Origin: JBNJDJ01 sp051744845
GTDB taxonomy: Bacteria; Bacillota; Clostridia; Peptostreptococcales; Acidaminobacteraceae
Direction: 5' to 3'
DNA length: 20,115 nucleotides
Assembly (NCBI GenBank): GCA_051744845.1
Contig: JBNJDJ010000035.1
Span: 1-20,115, forward strand
The notes beneath the pieces were generated by a model. The model ran no database searches, was not told the DNA's origin, and worked only from the letters and a program-made list of their open reading frames with translations. Of this stretch, positions 6,275-14,533 are shown one piece after another. Each line of letters begins with the position of its first letter. The first letter of the stretch is position 1. A program made the position numbers and the translations under genes.

Positions 6275-8953
6275 TTAAGCTAGTTGTCTTTTGGCTAGTT
6301 CACTAAATACACCTTCATTTTTCATTAACTCATCATATGGTCCTTGTTCAACAATTTTTCCTTTATCCATTACAATAATTTTATCACAGTTTATAATTGT
6401 ACTTAATCTATGAGCAATAACAACTCTTGTGACACTTAATTTATCTAAACTTTCACTCACAATAGATTGTGTTTTATTATCAAGTGCACTAGTCGCTTCA
6501 TCAAAATATATTATTGCTGGTTCATTAACAATAGCCCTAGCTATAAGAAGTCTTTGCTTTTGTCCACCAGATAAGGTACTTGCTCCTTCACTTAAAACTG
6601 TATGCATACCCATAGGCATTTGTTTTATATCTTCATCAAATCCTGCCATTTCAGCAGCTTCCCAAGCATCTTCTATAGTCAAGTTAGGATTAGTTCCTAT
6701 AATATTTGTAAATATATCACCTGACATTAACTGACCGTTTTGAAGAACAACTCCTAACTGTTGTCTAACACCTCTAACATCAACATTTTCCAAATCTTTA
6801 TTATCATAGTAAATACAACCACTTTCTGGTTTTTCAAATCCTAATAATGCTCTAAAAATAGTTGACTTCCCACTACCTGAAGGACCTACTATTGCAACAT
6901 AATCACCTTTTTCAATCTGAAAAGAAACATCTTTTAATACTAAAGGTAAACCTTTTTTGTAACGAAAATTTACATGACTTACCTCAATGTTTCCCTTAAG
7001 TTTTCCCGGATGTTCTTTTTCTTCATTATACTCAGGTAACGTTTCTAATATTGGTTTTGATCTTTCAAATAAAGGTACTATTACATTTACTTTTAAAATA
7101 GTATTTGATAATGAGGTCATAGCCCCCATGAAACTTAAAAAAGCTGCATTAAAGGCAATAAATTTCCCAGCTACAAGACCACTTTGTGTAGCATTTACTA
7201 CAACATAATATATTACCATTGAGATAATAATCTTAAAAGATGCATTAAAAGTAACTAAAATATTTCCCAAAGCTTCTTTTTTATAACTTATATTCCTAGC
7301 TTTGGTAAACTTTTTTGCCCACTGATGAAAAGCTCTTTTTTCAGCACCAGCAGTTCTAAATTTAGAAACACCATCAATCATTTGAAATATTAATCCAGCA
7401 TTTTCATTAGAAACATCTATTAACTCTCTTTCATATTTTAATTGTAAATATCCAAATATAAGTGTAAATACAACTGAAATCAATACTAATAAAGTAGCAA
7501 CTAAAGCTAGTTTGATATCATAATAAAAAAGTAAAGCAAAGTTAAATATAGAAAATATACTCGACATTATAGTATTTATTGTCATTCCTGATAAAGTACT
7601 TCTAATAGTACTAATTCCCATAGCACGCATAGCTAGTTCTCCTGAAGTATATTTCTTAAAAAAAGTTACTGGAAGACTAAGAAGTCTATCCCATACAGCA
7701 CTTTGTATTGTGTACTCCATTTTCCCTTCTACACGGGTCATTGCAAAAGATCTAGTAATCTGAAAAATAAAACCTGCCACAGCACTTGCTCCTAAAAATA
7801 ATCCTATTTGCAATAATTGATTTTTTTCACCTTGTGGAATAATTGAATCAAAAACTACGCCTGTTGCAATTGGTGTAACCATACCTAAAATACCACCAAG
7901 ACAACCTATAATTAAAATTATAATAAGATCTCTTTTCCAACAACTTTCTATACCAAATGTAAGTATATCTTTCAAACCAATTTCACCTTCAGGAAAAGGT
8001 CTATATAATGTATCTGCAAAAGGTTTTAACTTATCAGCTATTTTAGAATCTACTGTTGCTTTTGTATTTTTAGTAACATCATATAATTCATACTTATTAG
8101 GTGCATCCTGAATTAGTGCAACTGGACTATTATCTTTTTCCATATAACCTAACATAGGTCCATTATCATCATTCCACCAATCATCTCTTAAAGCTACTCT
8201 TCTAGTCCTTATTCTAGAAACCTTGGCAATATCTTCTAAAGAAACATTATTTTCATTACCTTTTTTAACTTGTTTTGGTGGAATTATTTTAATTTTCATT
8301 GCTTTTCCTACTAAAAAACAAGCGTTATATAAAGGGTTTTGAATCGGCGGAGGAATAAAGGCTTTACTTTTTTCTTTTATAACCGATGATAATTTTAAAA
8401 GTGAATTTTTCATAAACCATTGGTCACGAAGATCTCTTTCTTTTGCTGCTATTTGTGATTCTTCTTGCTTTCTAATACGATTTCTTATAGCTTTTTCAAA
8501 CCCTTTTTCATTTAAATTATCTAAAAATTTTGTATTTATTTCTTTTGAATTAGATAATTTTATTACAGGTTTTAAATCTACTGTATTATAAAATTTTTCT
8601 ACCCACTCATTAATCATATTAATAAGTTTTTCATTAATTTGATCTTCATCTAATAATTCTAGAAAATCTTTTCTTTCAAATTCTATAAGTTCTGTTCCAG
8701 GACTGCCTGTTGCAAGACAGCCATAGGTATCTTTTATCTCAATAGGTTTTATCCCAAATATAATTTGATTTTCAAATACTTCAAATAAATATTTTCGTGT
8801 ACCATAAAAAGTTTTTTCTTCAATTTTTACAGTAAATAAATCAGCTTTACCTTTTTTAACAATCCACACTTTAGTAGGATCTATTAGAGAAATAGGTTTA
8901 TTACCTGCTAATTTAATTAACTTACCTTTATCAAAAAAATTTTTAATTTCCAT
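6275..8953 (-). CDS. NHLM-type ABC exporter with cyclic-nucleotide-binding-like N-terminus (second exporter)
   Basis: This 892-residue fusion matches the second ABC protein of NHLM bacteriocin export systems. Residues 1 to about 130 look like a cupin/cNMP-binding fold (VWIVKKGKADLF, FENQIIFGI). A linker of about 200 residues with a conserved RVALRDDWWNDDNGPMLGY segment follows, then six membrane helices (about 340-620). The ATPase domain has GPSGSGKST at 690, Q-loop QNGQLMSG, signature LSGGQ at 794, Walker B IIYFDE ending at Glu819 and switch His848, all intact. It has no peptidase domain, unlike its partner encoded 26 bases upstream. The two probably form a heterodimer that exports the matured peptides. 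The start ATG is about 11 bases after AAAGGGGGT, slightly long, but no closer start exists. Confidence 0.93.
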   Translation of the reverse strand: MEIKNFFDKGKLIKLAGNKPISLIDPTKVWIVKKGKADLFTVKIEEKTFYGTRKYLFEVFENQIIFGIKPIEIKDTYGCLATGSPGTELIEFERKDFLELLDEDQINEKLINMINEWVEKFYNTVDLKPVIKLSNSKEINTKFLDNLNEKGFEKAIRNRIRKQEESQIAAKERDLRDQWFMKNSLLKLSSVIKEKSKAFIPPPIQNPLYNACFLVGKAMKIKIIPPKQVKKGNENNVSLEDIAKVSRIRTRRVALRDDWWNDDNGPMLGYMEKDNSPVALIQDAPNKYELYDVTKNTKATVDSKIADKLKPFADTLYRPFPEGEIGLKDILTFGIESCWKRDLIIILIIGCLGGILGMVTPIATGVVFDSIIPQGEKNQLLQIGLFLGASAVAGFIFQITRSFAMTRVEGKMEYTIQSAVWDRLLSLPVTFFKKYTSGELAMRAMGISTIRSTLSGMTINTIMSSIFSIFNFALLFYYDIKLALVATLLVLISVVFTLIFGYLQLKYERELIDVSNENAGLIFQMIDGVSKFRTAGAEKRAFHQWAKKFTKARNISYKKEALGNILVTFNASFKIIISMVIYYVVVNATQSGLVAGKFIAFNAAFLSFMGAMTSLSNTILKVNVIVPLFERSKPILETLPEYNEEKEHPGKLKGNIEVSHVNFRYKKGLPLVLKDVSFQIEKGDYVAIVGPSGSGKSTIFRALLGFEKPESGCIYYDNKDLENVDVRGVRQQLGVVLQNGQLMSGDIFTNIIGTNPNLTIEDAWEAAEMAGFDEDIKQMPMGMHTVLSEGASTLSGGQKQRLLIARAIVNEPAIIYFDEATSALDNKTQSIVSESLDKLSVTRVVIAHRLSTIINCDKIIVMDKGKIVEQGPYDELMKNEGVFSELAKRQLA

Positions 8954-8979
8954 CTGCGTTTATTACCCCCTTTCTTTTA

Positions 8980-11145
8980 TTAAGCACTAATTAGATTGTA
9001 ATAATGACCTGCTTTTTCTTTCAACTCCTCATGTGTACCACGTTCAATAATTTTTCCTTTATCTAGCACAATAATTTCATCACAATCTCTAATAGTACTT
9101 AATCTATGGGCAACAATAATAGCTGTACAACCTCTTTTTCTAATGTTTTCATCAATTATTTTTTCTGTTTTTGGATCAAGAGCACTAGTAGCCTCATCTA
9201 AAACTAAAATAGAGGGATTAGTAACTAAAGCTCTTGCAATTTCTAATCTTTGTCTCTGACCACCACTAAAATTAGACCCATTTTCATCTAACATATATTC
9301 ATATCCTGCACTTCTTTCAGTAATATCACCATGGATATTTGCATCTTTTGTTGCCCTTATAATATCCATTTCAGAAATCGTATCATCCCATAAAGTTATA
9401 TTTTCTTTTATTGTTCCTTTAAACATACTTATTTCTTGATCTACAACAGACAAAGAATTATTTATAGTCATACGTGGAAGTTCCATTCTTTCTCTTCCAT
9501 CAAAAAGAACAGTTCCTGACCAAGGTTTATATAAACCAGCTATTATTTTAGCGACTGTAGATTTTCCACTACCAGAACCACCAACCAAAGCTACTCTATA
9601 ACCTGGTTTTAATTTTAAATTAAAATTATCAATTAATGGTGGATCAAGAGGACTATATCCAAAATTTAAATTTTTCAGTTCAACATAACCTTCTAATTTT
9701 TTATAAGTTTCTTCAAAATCTAATTTTTCTTCTCTTTTTTTAGTTTCTTCATCAATAGGATATTTTAATACATCGTCTAATCTATTCATATCACCTTCAA
9801 TCTCTTGAAGCTGACTACCTAAACCTACTAGTTCATTTACCGGTTCCATAAAACTAGACATAAGACTTTGAAAAGCTACTAGCATACCAATAGTCATATT
9901 ACCTTCGAGTATTTCAAACCCTCCTAAAATTAATACGATTACATTTGTAGCAACACTTAAAAAAGTTGGTATTGCAAAAAGATATTGAGTAGTAGCTGAC
10001 ATTTTTTGTTGACCATTTAATGCTTTAGCCTGATAACCTGACCATTTTGAAAAAAAATCTGATTCAGAACCAGTTGCTTTGAGAGTTTCTATTATTCTAA
10101 GACCTGAAATTGATGTTCCTTTTAACTTCCCAGAATCCTGTAATAGTTTTGAATTTAAATCTTTTCTTTTTTTAGATATATATTTTAAATATAAAACATT
10201 AATAATTGCGACAACCAAGCCTACCACCGATAAGAGAATATTGTAATTTAACATCATAATAAAATAAAAAATTATTATAATGAAATTTAATACTGTTGTT
10301 GCTAATTCACCTGATAATAAAGTTGCTACTTTATCATTGCTTTGCATCCGTGAACTAATATCACCACTAAATCTTTGAGAGAAAAATTCTATAGGTAATC
10401 TTAAAATATGCCATAAAAAATTTGATGAAGTTTTAATAGCAATTTTTGTTTCAAGTTTCAATAAATAATATTCTCTCATCCATGTAAGAATTCCACGTAG
10501 TATTGCTGTTAATCCCATGCCCCATAAAAGTGGTATTAACCAATTACTTCTATTACTAAGTAAAATATCATCAACAAATATCTTTGAAAATATTGGAATA
10601 ACTAGTCCTGGTATAACCATAGCAATACCGACTAATATTAAAAAGATAAGTGAAGATTTAACACCAGTTAATCTTCTTGATAATGCTTTTATTACATTTG
10701 GTTTTTCTCCACTTTTTTCAAATTTTTCTGTTTTTTCAAAGGTTAATACTATTCCTGTGAATGCCTGATCAAATTCTTCTTGTGTAACTGTTTTAGGACC
10801 ACTACCTGGATCATTTAAGTAGACTATTCCTTTTTTAAACCCTTCTAGAACAACAAAGTGATTAAAATTCCAATGTATAATCATTGGAAACTCCATTGTC
10901 TTTAAGGCTTTAGGAGATTTTCTATATCCTTTAGACTTTAATCCATATTTTCTGGCTGCTTTTACTATATTACTAGCTTTACTTCCATCCCTTGATACAC
11001 CACAAGAAATTCGTAATTTCTCTAAAGGTACATATTTCCCATAATAAGCCAAAATCATGGCTAAAGAAGCTGCTCCACATTCAACAGCCTCCATTTGGAG
11101 AATCGTAGGAACTTCCTTTCTATTTAATATACTTTTCAAATTCAA
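8980..11145 (-). CDS. NHLM-type C39 peptidase / ABC exporter (first exporter)
   Basis: This is a bifunctional leader-cutting exporter. Counting from the TTG start, residues 12 to about 130 are a C39 peptidase: Gln17 and Cys23 in LQMEAVECGAAS, His96 in HWNFNHFVVLEG and Asp112 in YLNDPGSG form an intact catalytic set that cuts after GG. Six membrane helices follow (about 150-440). The ATPase has GGSGSGKST at 522, FSGGQ at 626 and LVLDEAT with Glu651. I place the start at TTG 11145 because AGGGAGGTG lies six bases before it. An ATG at 11169 in frame would put that site inside the gene and has none of its own. It should remove the Nif11 leaders of the six precursors while exporting them. It sits directly between the HlyD-like gene and the second exporter. 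Confidence 0.94.
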   Translation of the reverse strand: MNLKSILNRKEVPTILQMEAVECGAASLAMILAYYGKYVPLEKLRISCGVSRDGSKASNIVKAARKYGLKSKGYRKSPKALKTMEFPMIIHWNFNHFVVLEGFKKGIVYLNDPGSGPKTVTQEEFDQAFTGIVLTFEKTEKFEKSGEKPNVIKALSRRLTGVKSSLIFLILVGIAMVIPGLVIPIFSKIFVDDILLSNRSNWLIPLLWGMGLTAILRGILTWMREYYLLKLETKIAIKTSSNFLWHILRLPIEFFSQRFSGDISSRMQSNDKVATLLSGELATTVLNFIIIIFYFIMMLNYNILLSVVGLVVAIINVLYLKYISKKRKDLNSKLLQDSGKLKGTSISGLRIIETLKATGSESDFFSKWSGYQAKALNGQQKMSATTQYLFAIPTFLSVATNVIVLILGGFEILEGNMTIGMLVAFQSLMSSFMEPVNELVGLGSQLQEIEGDMNRLDDVLKYPIDEETKKREEKLDFEETYKKLEGYVELKNLNFGYSPLDPPLIDNFNLKLKPGYRVALVGGSGSGKSTVAKIIAGLYKPWSGTVLFDGRERMELPRMTINNSLSVVDQEISMFKGTIKENITLWDDTISEMDIIRATKDANIHGDITERSAGYEYMLDENGSNFSGGQRQRLEIARALVTNPSILVLDEATSALDPKTEKIIDENIRKRGCTAIIVAHRLSTIRDCDEIIVLDKGKIIERGTHEELKEKAGHYYNLISA

Positions 11146-11175
11146 AAAATTCACCTCCCTTAAAAACATTTAATA

Positions 11176-12570
11176 TTAAATCGGTAATATTTTTTTAATA
11201 AAAGGTATTACCATACTGATTGGTCTTTGTTTTTTTACTATTATAGAACCAGTACTTATGGTACCACTATCAACTTTTATAGGTGGTCCTTTTGGTGTTG
11301 ACCATTTATATCCACTTTGTGTATCTTCATCGGTAATCAAATCAATATGGACTTCAATAGGAGCACTTCGCCCTGCTAATCTAGAAGCTAATTCTTGATT
11401 TCCTAAAGTATTAATAATACTTTTCTTACTTGATGGATAACCGGATACTGAAACAACTTTCCCAAGCATAAATCCAAATTCTTCTTTCTTTACGATTGTT
11501 GGAGAAATTTGAACATCCATACCTGGAAGAATTCGTTTACCTTCCTCTGCTGGAACATACATTATCACTTCTAAATCATTACTGTTCTGGTCTCCCCTAA
11601 CTACATTTGCAATTGTATTATCTGGGTAAAGAATATCCCCTTTATTTATATTAACTTCCATTACTCTACCATTAACTTGAGAAACCACATTAGATTTTAA
11701 TTCGAGTTCATTTTGAAGATTTGTTATTTCATTTTTTAATTGTTCAATTTTAATAGCTTTTATATCTGCTAATTCCTCTTTTAATAACTTAACTGTTAAC
11801 CTAGCTTGTTCTACTGAAGCACTTTTAGTGCCATATGTATCCATATCTCTATTATTTTCTAAATCTTTAACAGTTTTTTTTGCAACATCTACTTCTAACT
11901 CTTTTAATTTTAAATCATTAATTGCATCGCTTAATTCTTGTTGTGAAACAGCGCCATTTTTAAATAATTTTTCTACCTTTTCTTTTTCTTCACGAGCAGT
12001 TTTACTTCTTAATTGTGCTGTCTCAAGCCTTAAAATCGCTTTTTTAAGCTCAACTGCATACTCACTTTTATTATTTGTATAATCTGCAATATATATATTT
12101 AAATTAGCTTCTGCATCCTTGATTCTTTTTAGTAATCCATAAATTTGATTATATAAACTTTCACCAATTCTCGCTGATATAAAATCATTAGTATTATTTT
12201 CTAGATTTTTTAAAATACTTAATTGCTCTTTTAAAGAATTTATTTTCTCAACTAAATCATATTTATTAATTCTAGCAATAACGTCGCCTTTAGATATATA
12301 GTTTCCTGGTGATACACTTACATCTGTAACTTCCCCACTATAGCTATGGACAATATTATAAACCCCATCACTAGATATTAAAATACCTTCGCCATATGTT
12401 TTTATCGGTATGTTTCCAAAAAATCCCCATATAATCGCGCTAAAAAGTATAGCGCCAATAGCAATCAATGATATCCATGCTCTTGGTGTTGTAACAGTCA
12501 TTAGTTGATCTAAAGCTTCTGGGGAAGATAATCTATCCAGCGAAACTTTTCTAAAAATTTTATTTTTCAT
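11176..12570 (-). CDS. HlyD-like NHLM secretion adaptor protein
   Basis: This is a 464-residue periplasmic adaptor of the membrane fusion protein family, the NHLM bacteriocin secretion type. A short cytoplasmic N-terminus carries RKVSLDRLSSPEALDQLM, a stretch typical of this subfamily. One membrane helix (about 32-51) comes next, then a lipoyl-like half (VSPGNYISKGDVIARI), a long coiled coil (about 100-295) and the returning lipoyl and beta-barrel halves (VSQVNGRVMEVNINKGDIL). It couples the ABC exporters to release outside the cell. An adaptor of this kind, common in diderms, is compatible with an outer membrane but not proof of one. AAGGCGGGG precedes the ATG. The gene is 21 bases after the LivK-like gene and 30 before the C39 exporter. 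Confidence 0.93.
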   Translation of the reverse strand: MKNKIFRKVSLDRLSSPEALDQLMTVTTPRAWISLIAIGAILFSAIIWGFFGNIPIKTYGEGILISSDGVYNIVHSYSGEVTDVSVSPGNYISKGDVIARINKYDLVEKINSLKEQLSILKNLENNTNDFISARIGESLYNQIYGLLKRIKDAEANLNIYIADYTNNKSEYAVELKKAILRLETAQLRSKTAREEKEKVEKLFKNGAVSQQELSDAINDLKLKELEVDVAKKTVKDLENNRDMDTYGTKSASVEQARLTVKLLKEELADIKAIKIEQLKNEITNLQNELELKSNVVSQVNGRVMEVNINKGDILYPDNTIANVVRGDQNSNDLEVIMYVPAEEGKRILPGMDVQISPTIVKKEEFGFMLGKVVSVSGYPSSKKSIINTLGNQELASRLAGRSAPIEVHIDLITDEDTQSGYKWSTPKGPPIKVDSGTISTGSIIVKKQRPISMVIPFIKKILPI

Positions 12571-12591
12571 TATATCCCCGCCTTTCTATTA

Positions 12592-13743
12592 TTAATCCAA
12601 ATATTTGTAGGTACCATTTTTTACTGTTTTAATAAAAATTTTTCGTCCTTTTATAGAGCCATTTTCTCTGAAACTTATATCACTAAGTACCCCGTTGAAA
12701 GACTTCATATTTTTTAAGAAATGAGAGATATCTACTGATGTACTACTACCGCCTTTCTCTATTGCATAAGCAAGTAAATAAATAGATTCATAACCTTGAA
12801 TAGCCCATATATCTGTATCTTTTTTATACTCCTTTGTAAATTTTTCTTTAAAAGCTTGGAGTTCTTCTCTTTTATGAACAGGATTCAAAAAGGTTGGCAT
12901 AGTTACTCCTTCTGATGCACTTCCTAAATCTTTTATAAAACCTGATAAATCTAGTCCATCTCCACCTAAAATTGGAATATTGTTATTTTCCTTTCTCAAC
13001 ATTTTAATAAATTCTCCTGCACCTGGCATTGAATCTGCTACAAAAACAGCATCATAGTCAAAAGCTTTCCATTTCGCTAAACTATTATCAAATTCTAATT
13101 TATTTTTAAAATTTGAAACTCTATCAACTATTTTTATACCATTTTTAATTGATGCTTTTTCAAATGCATTAGCTAATCCTTTTCCGTAGGAATTATCATC
13201 ATAATAAATTGCAATATTTTCATATCCTTTATTTTTTGCATATAATGCCATTTTTTGGCCTACTGCTCCATCACTAGGAATATTTTGTATTATATAATCA
13301 TAATTTCTGTCAATTAACTTATTATTTGCAACTATAGGAGATAATAATAATAATTGTGAGTTTTCATAAATTGTTGAAACAGGAATTGTAACATCACTAT
13401 TCCAATGGCCTATAACTGCTGTAATTTCCGGATTTTCTGCAAATCTTTGTGCAATAGTTGACCCTTCCATAAATGACGCTTTATCATTGGTAACAACTGT
13501 TTTAATTACTCTTCCATTTATACCACCTGAAGAATTAATCTCTTCTACAGCCATATTTACACCATCTATAAAATTGGTTGCATCTCTCATAAGCCAGACA
13601 GGCCCTGGCAATGCAATTATAATATCATTTTCTTGATTATTAACAAATTCCTTTCTTTTTTCAACAGTATTTTCACTATTAATACATCCTGGTAATAATA
13701 TTATAATAGTTATAAAAAACAAACATTTCAAAAATCTACTCAA
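12592..13743 (-). CDS. LivK-type (Peripla_BP_6) solute-binding lipoprotein
   Basis: About 383 residues with a lipoprotein signal: a hydrophobic stretch ending LLPGC, with Cys at about residue 20 as the lipidated residue. The mature part has the two-lobed fold of branched-chain amino-acid or amide binding proteins: ATNFIDGVNMAVEEINSSGGINGR, ITAVIGHWNSDVTIPVS, NIAIYYDDNSYGKGLANAF and ILGGDGLDLSG. AGGAGG at 13757-13752 selects TTG at 13743 or 13746; a GTG at 13752 overlaps the site. No LivH/M/G/F genes are near. It lies between the GNAT gene and the export genes with 21-23 base gaps, so it is probably co-transcribed with the RiPP system. Roles as a sensor subunit or as an immunity lipoprotein that captures the product are both possible; neither is shown by sequence. 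Confidence 0.85.
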   Translation of the reverse strand: MSRFLKCLFFITIIILLPGCINSENTVEKRKEFVNNQENDIIIALPGPVWLMRDATNFIDGVNMAVEEINSSGGINGRVIKTVVTNDKASFMEGSTIAQRFAENPEITAVIGHWNSDVTIPVSTIYENSQLLLLSPIVANNKLIDRNYDYIIQNIPSDGAVGQKMALYAKNKGYENIAIYYDDNSYGKGLANAFEKASIKNGIKIVDRVSNFKNKLEFDNSLAKWKAFDYDAVFVADSMPGAGEFIKMLRKENNNIPILGGDGLDLSGFIKDLGSASEGVTMPTFLNPVHKREELQAFKEKFTKEYKKDTDIWAIQGYESIYLLAYAIEKGGSSTSVDISHFLKNMKSFNGVLSDISFRENGSIKGRKIFIKTVKNGTYKYLD

Positions 13744-13766
13744 CAACAACACCTCCTTTTTTATAA

Positions 13767-14474
13767 TTAATGACCAAAATGAATTTTAATATCGTTTTCA
13801 TTTTTTTCAAACCCAAACCCATAATATCCTTTATCTAATAAGTTTATTTGAGTATCATAGTCTATATTAGATACACTTATTATTTCTTTACTTTTCTTTT
13901 TAACTGGTTTTTTGATATCTTGATAAAATATGTATCTCCAAAACCCTTTGTATTTAAGGCAAAGTTTTGTAATAACCATATTTAATCTAAAGGTTGTTTT
14001 TAAACTAGGATAATTCTTAGGATGGACAGTATTAAGTAAATATCTCATACCATTTATTTCTTTAGCCCTATTAACAAGTAAAAATGCCATTTTATATTGT
14101 AATGAATTCCCTCTATACATTGGATGAACATTTGAAGATTCTAGATGTATAACTTTTTTTAATTCTTCTCTTGGCAAATCTATATCTAAACCTAAATTAT
14201 CTTCATTAAATCCTGGAAAATACACACCACAAGAACCATACAATTTTTTATTAACGAATACACCTACAATAATACCTTTATCTCCTAGCATTTCAATTAA
14301 TTCCTTTTCCTTTAATAATATATAAGCTTCAGGTTTATTAAGTTTTTTTGCTATATATTTTTGTATATCAAAAAGTTCATCAAAATATGTAGTATCTAGA
14401 ACTTTTATTTCATATTTATAATATTTATGATCATAAGTATTTTTTATTTTTCCTGTCGAAATAGTTTCAATCAA
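13767..14474 (-). CDS. GNAT-family acyltransferase
   Basis: This is a 235-residue GNAT-fold protein. The acyl-CoA pyrophosphate loop is visible in VHPMYRGNSLQYKMAFLL (about 116-133), a variant of the (Q/R)xxGxG/A motif, after the beta-strand VIHLESSNV. YLLNTVHPKNYPSLKTTFRL (145-164) resembles the following motif with its Asn. The preceding segment KLYGSCGVYFPG fits strand 4. The start is TTG with AAAGGAGG five bases before it. Its place in a Nif11 RiPP operon recalls GNAT maturases that attach fatty acyl groups to Lys or ornithine side chains in selidamide-type peptides. Lys in cores 1, 2 and 6 could be targets. It could equally act as a resistance enzyme or on a small metabolite. Family is fairly sure, substrate unknown. 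Confidence 0.75.
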   Translation of the reverse strand: MIETISTGKIKNTYDHKYYKYEIKVLDTTYFDELFDIQKYIAKKLNKPEAYILLKEKELIEMLGDKGIIVGVFVNKKLYGSCGVYFPGFNEDNLGLDIDLPREELKKVIHLESSNVHPMYRGNSLQYKMAFLLVNRAKEINGMRYLLNTVHPKNYPSLKTTFRLNMVITKLCLKYKGFWRYIFYQDIKKPVKKKSKEIISVSNIDYDTQINLLDKGYYGFGFEKNENDIKIHFGH

Positions 14475-14533
14475 TTTTTCCTCCTTTATGCTTTTTTATT
14501 ATCTTTATAAGTTATTAATATCTTATCTATATT

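Noticed and set aside
6226..6285. CTAGCT/AGCTAG inverted repeat after the second exporter as a terminator
   Set aside because: The arms are six or seven bases, far apart, partly inside the stop codon region and not followed by a U run. In DNA this A/T-rich such matches are expected.
12592..13743. Branched-chain amino-acid uptake operon
   Set aside because: Only the binding protein is present. LivH, LivM, LivG and LivF are missing, and the neighbours are export genes.
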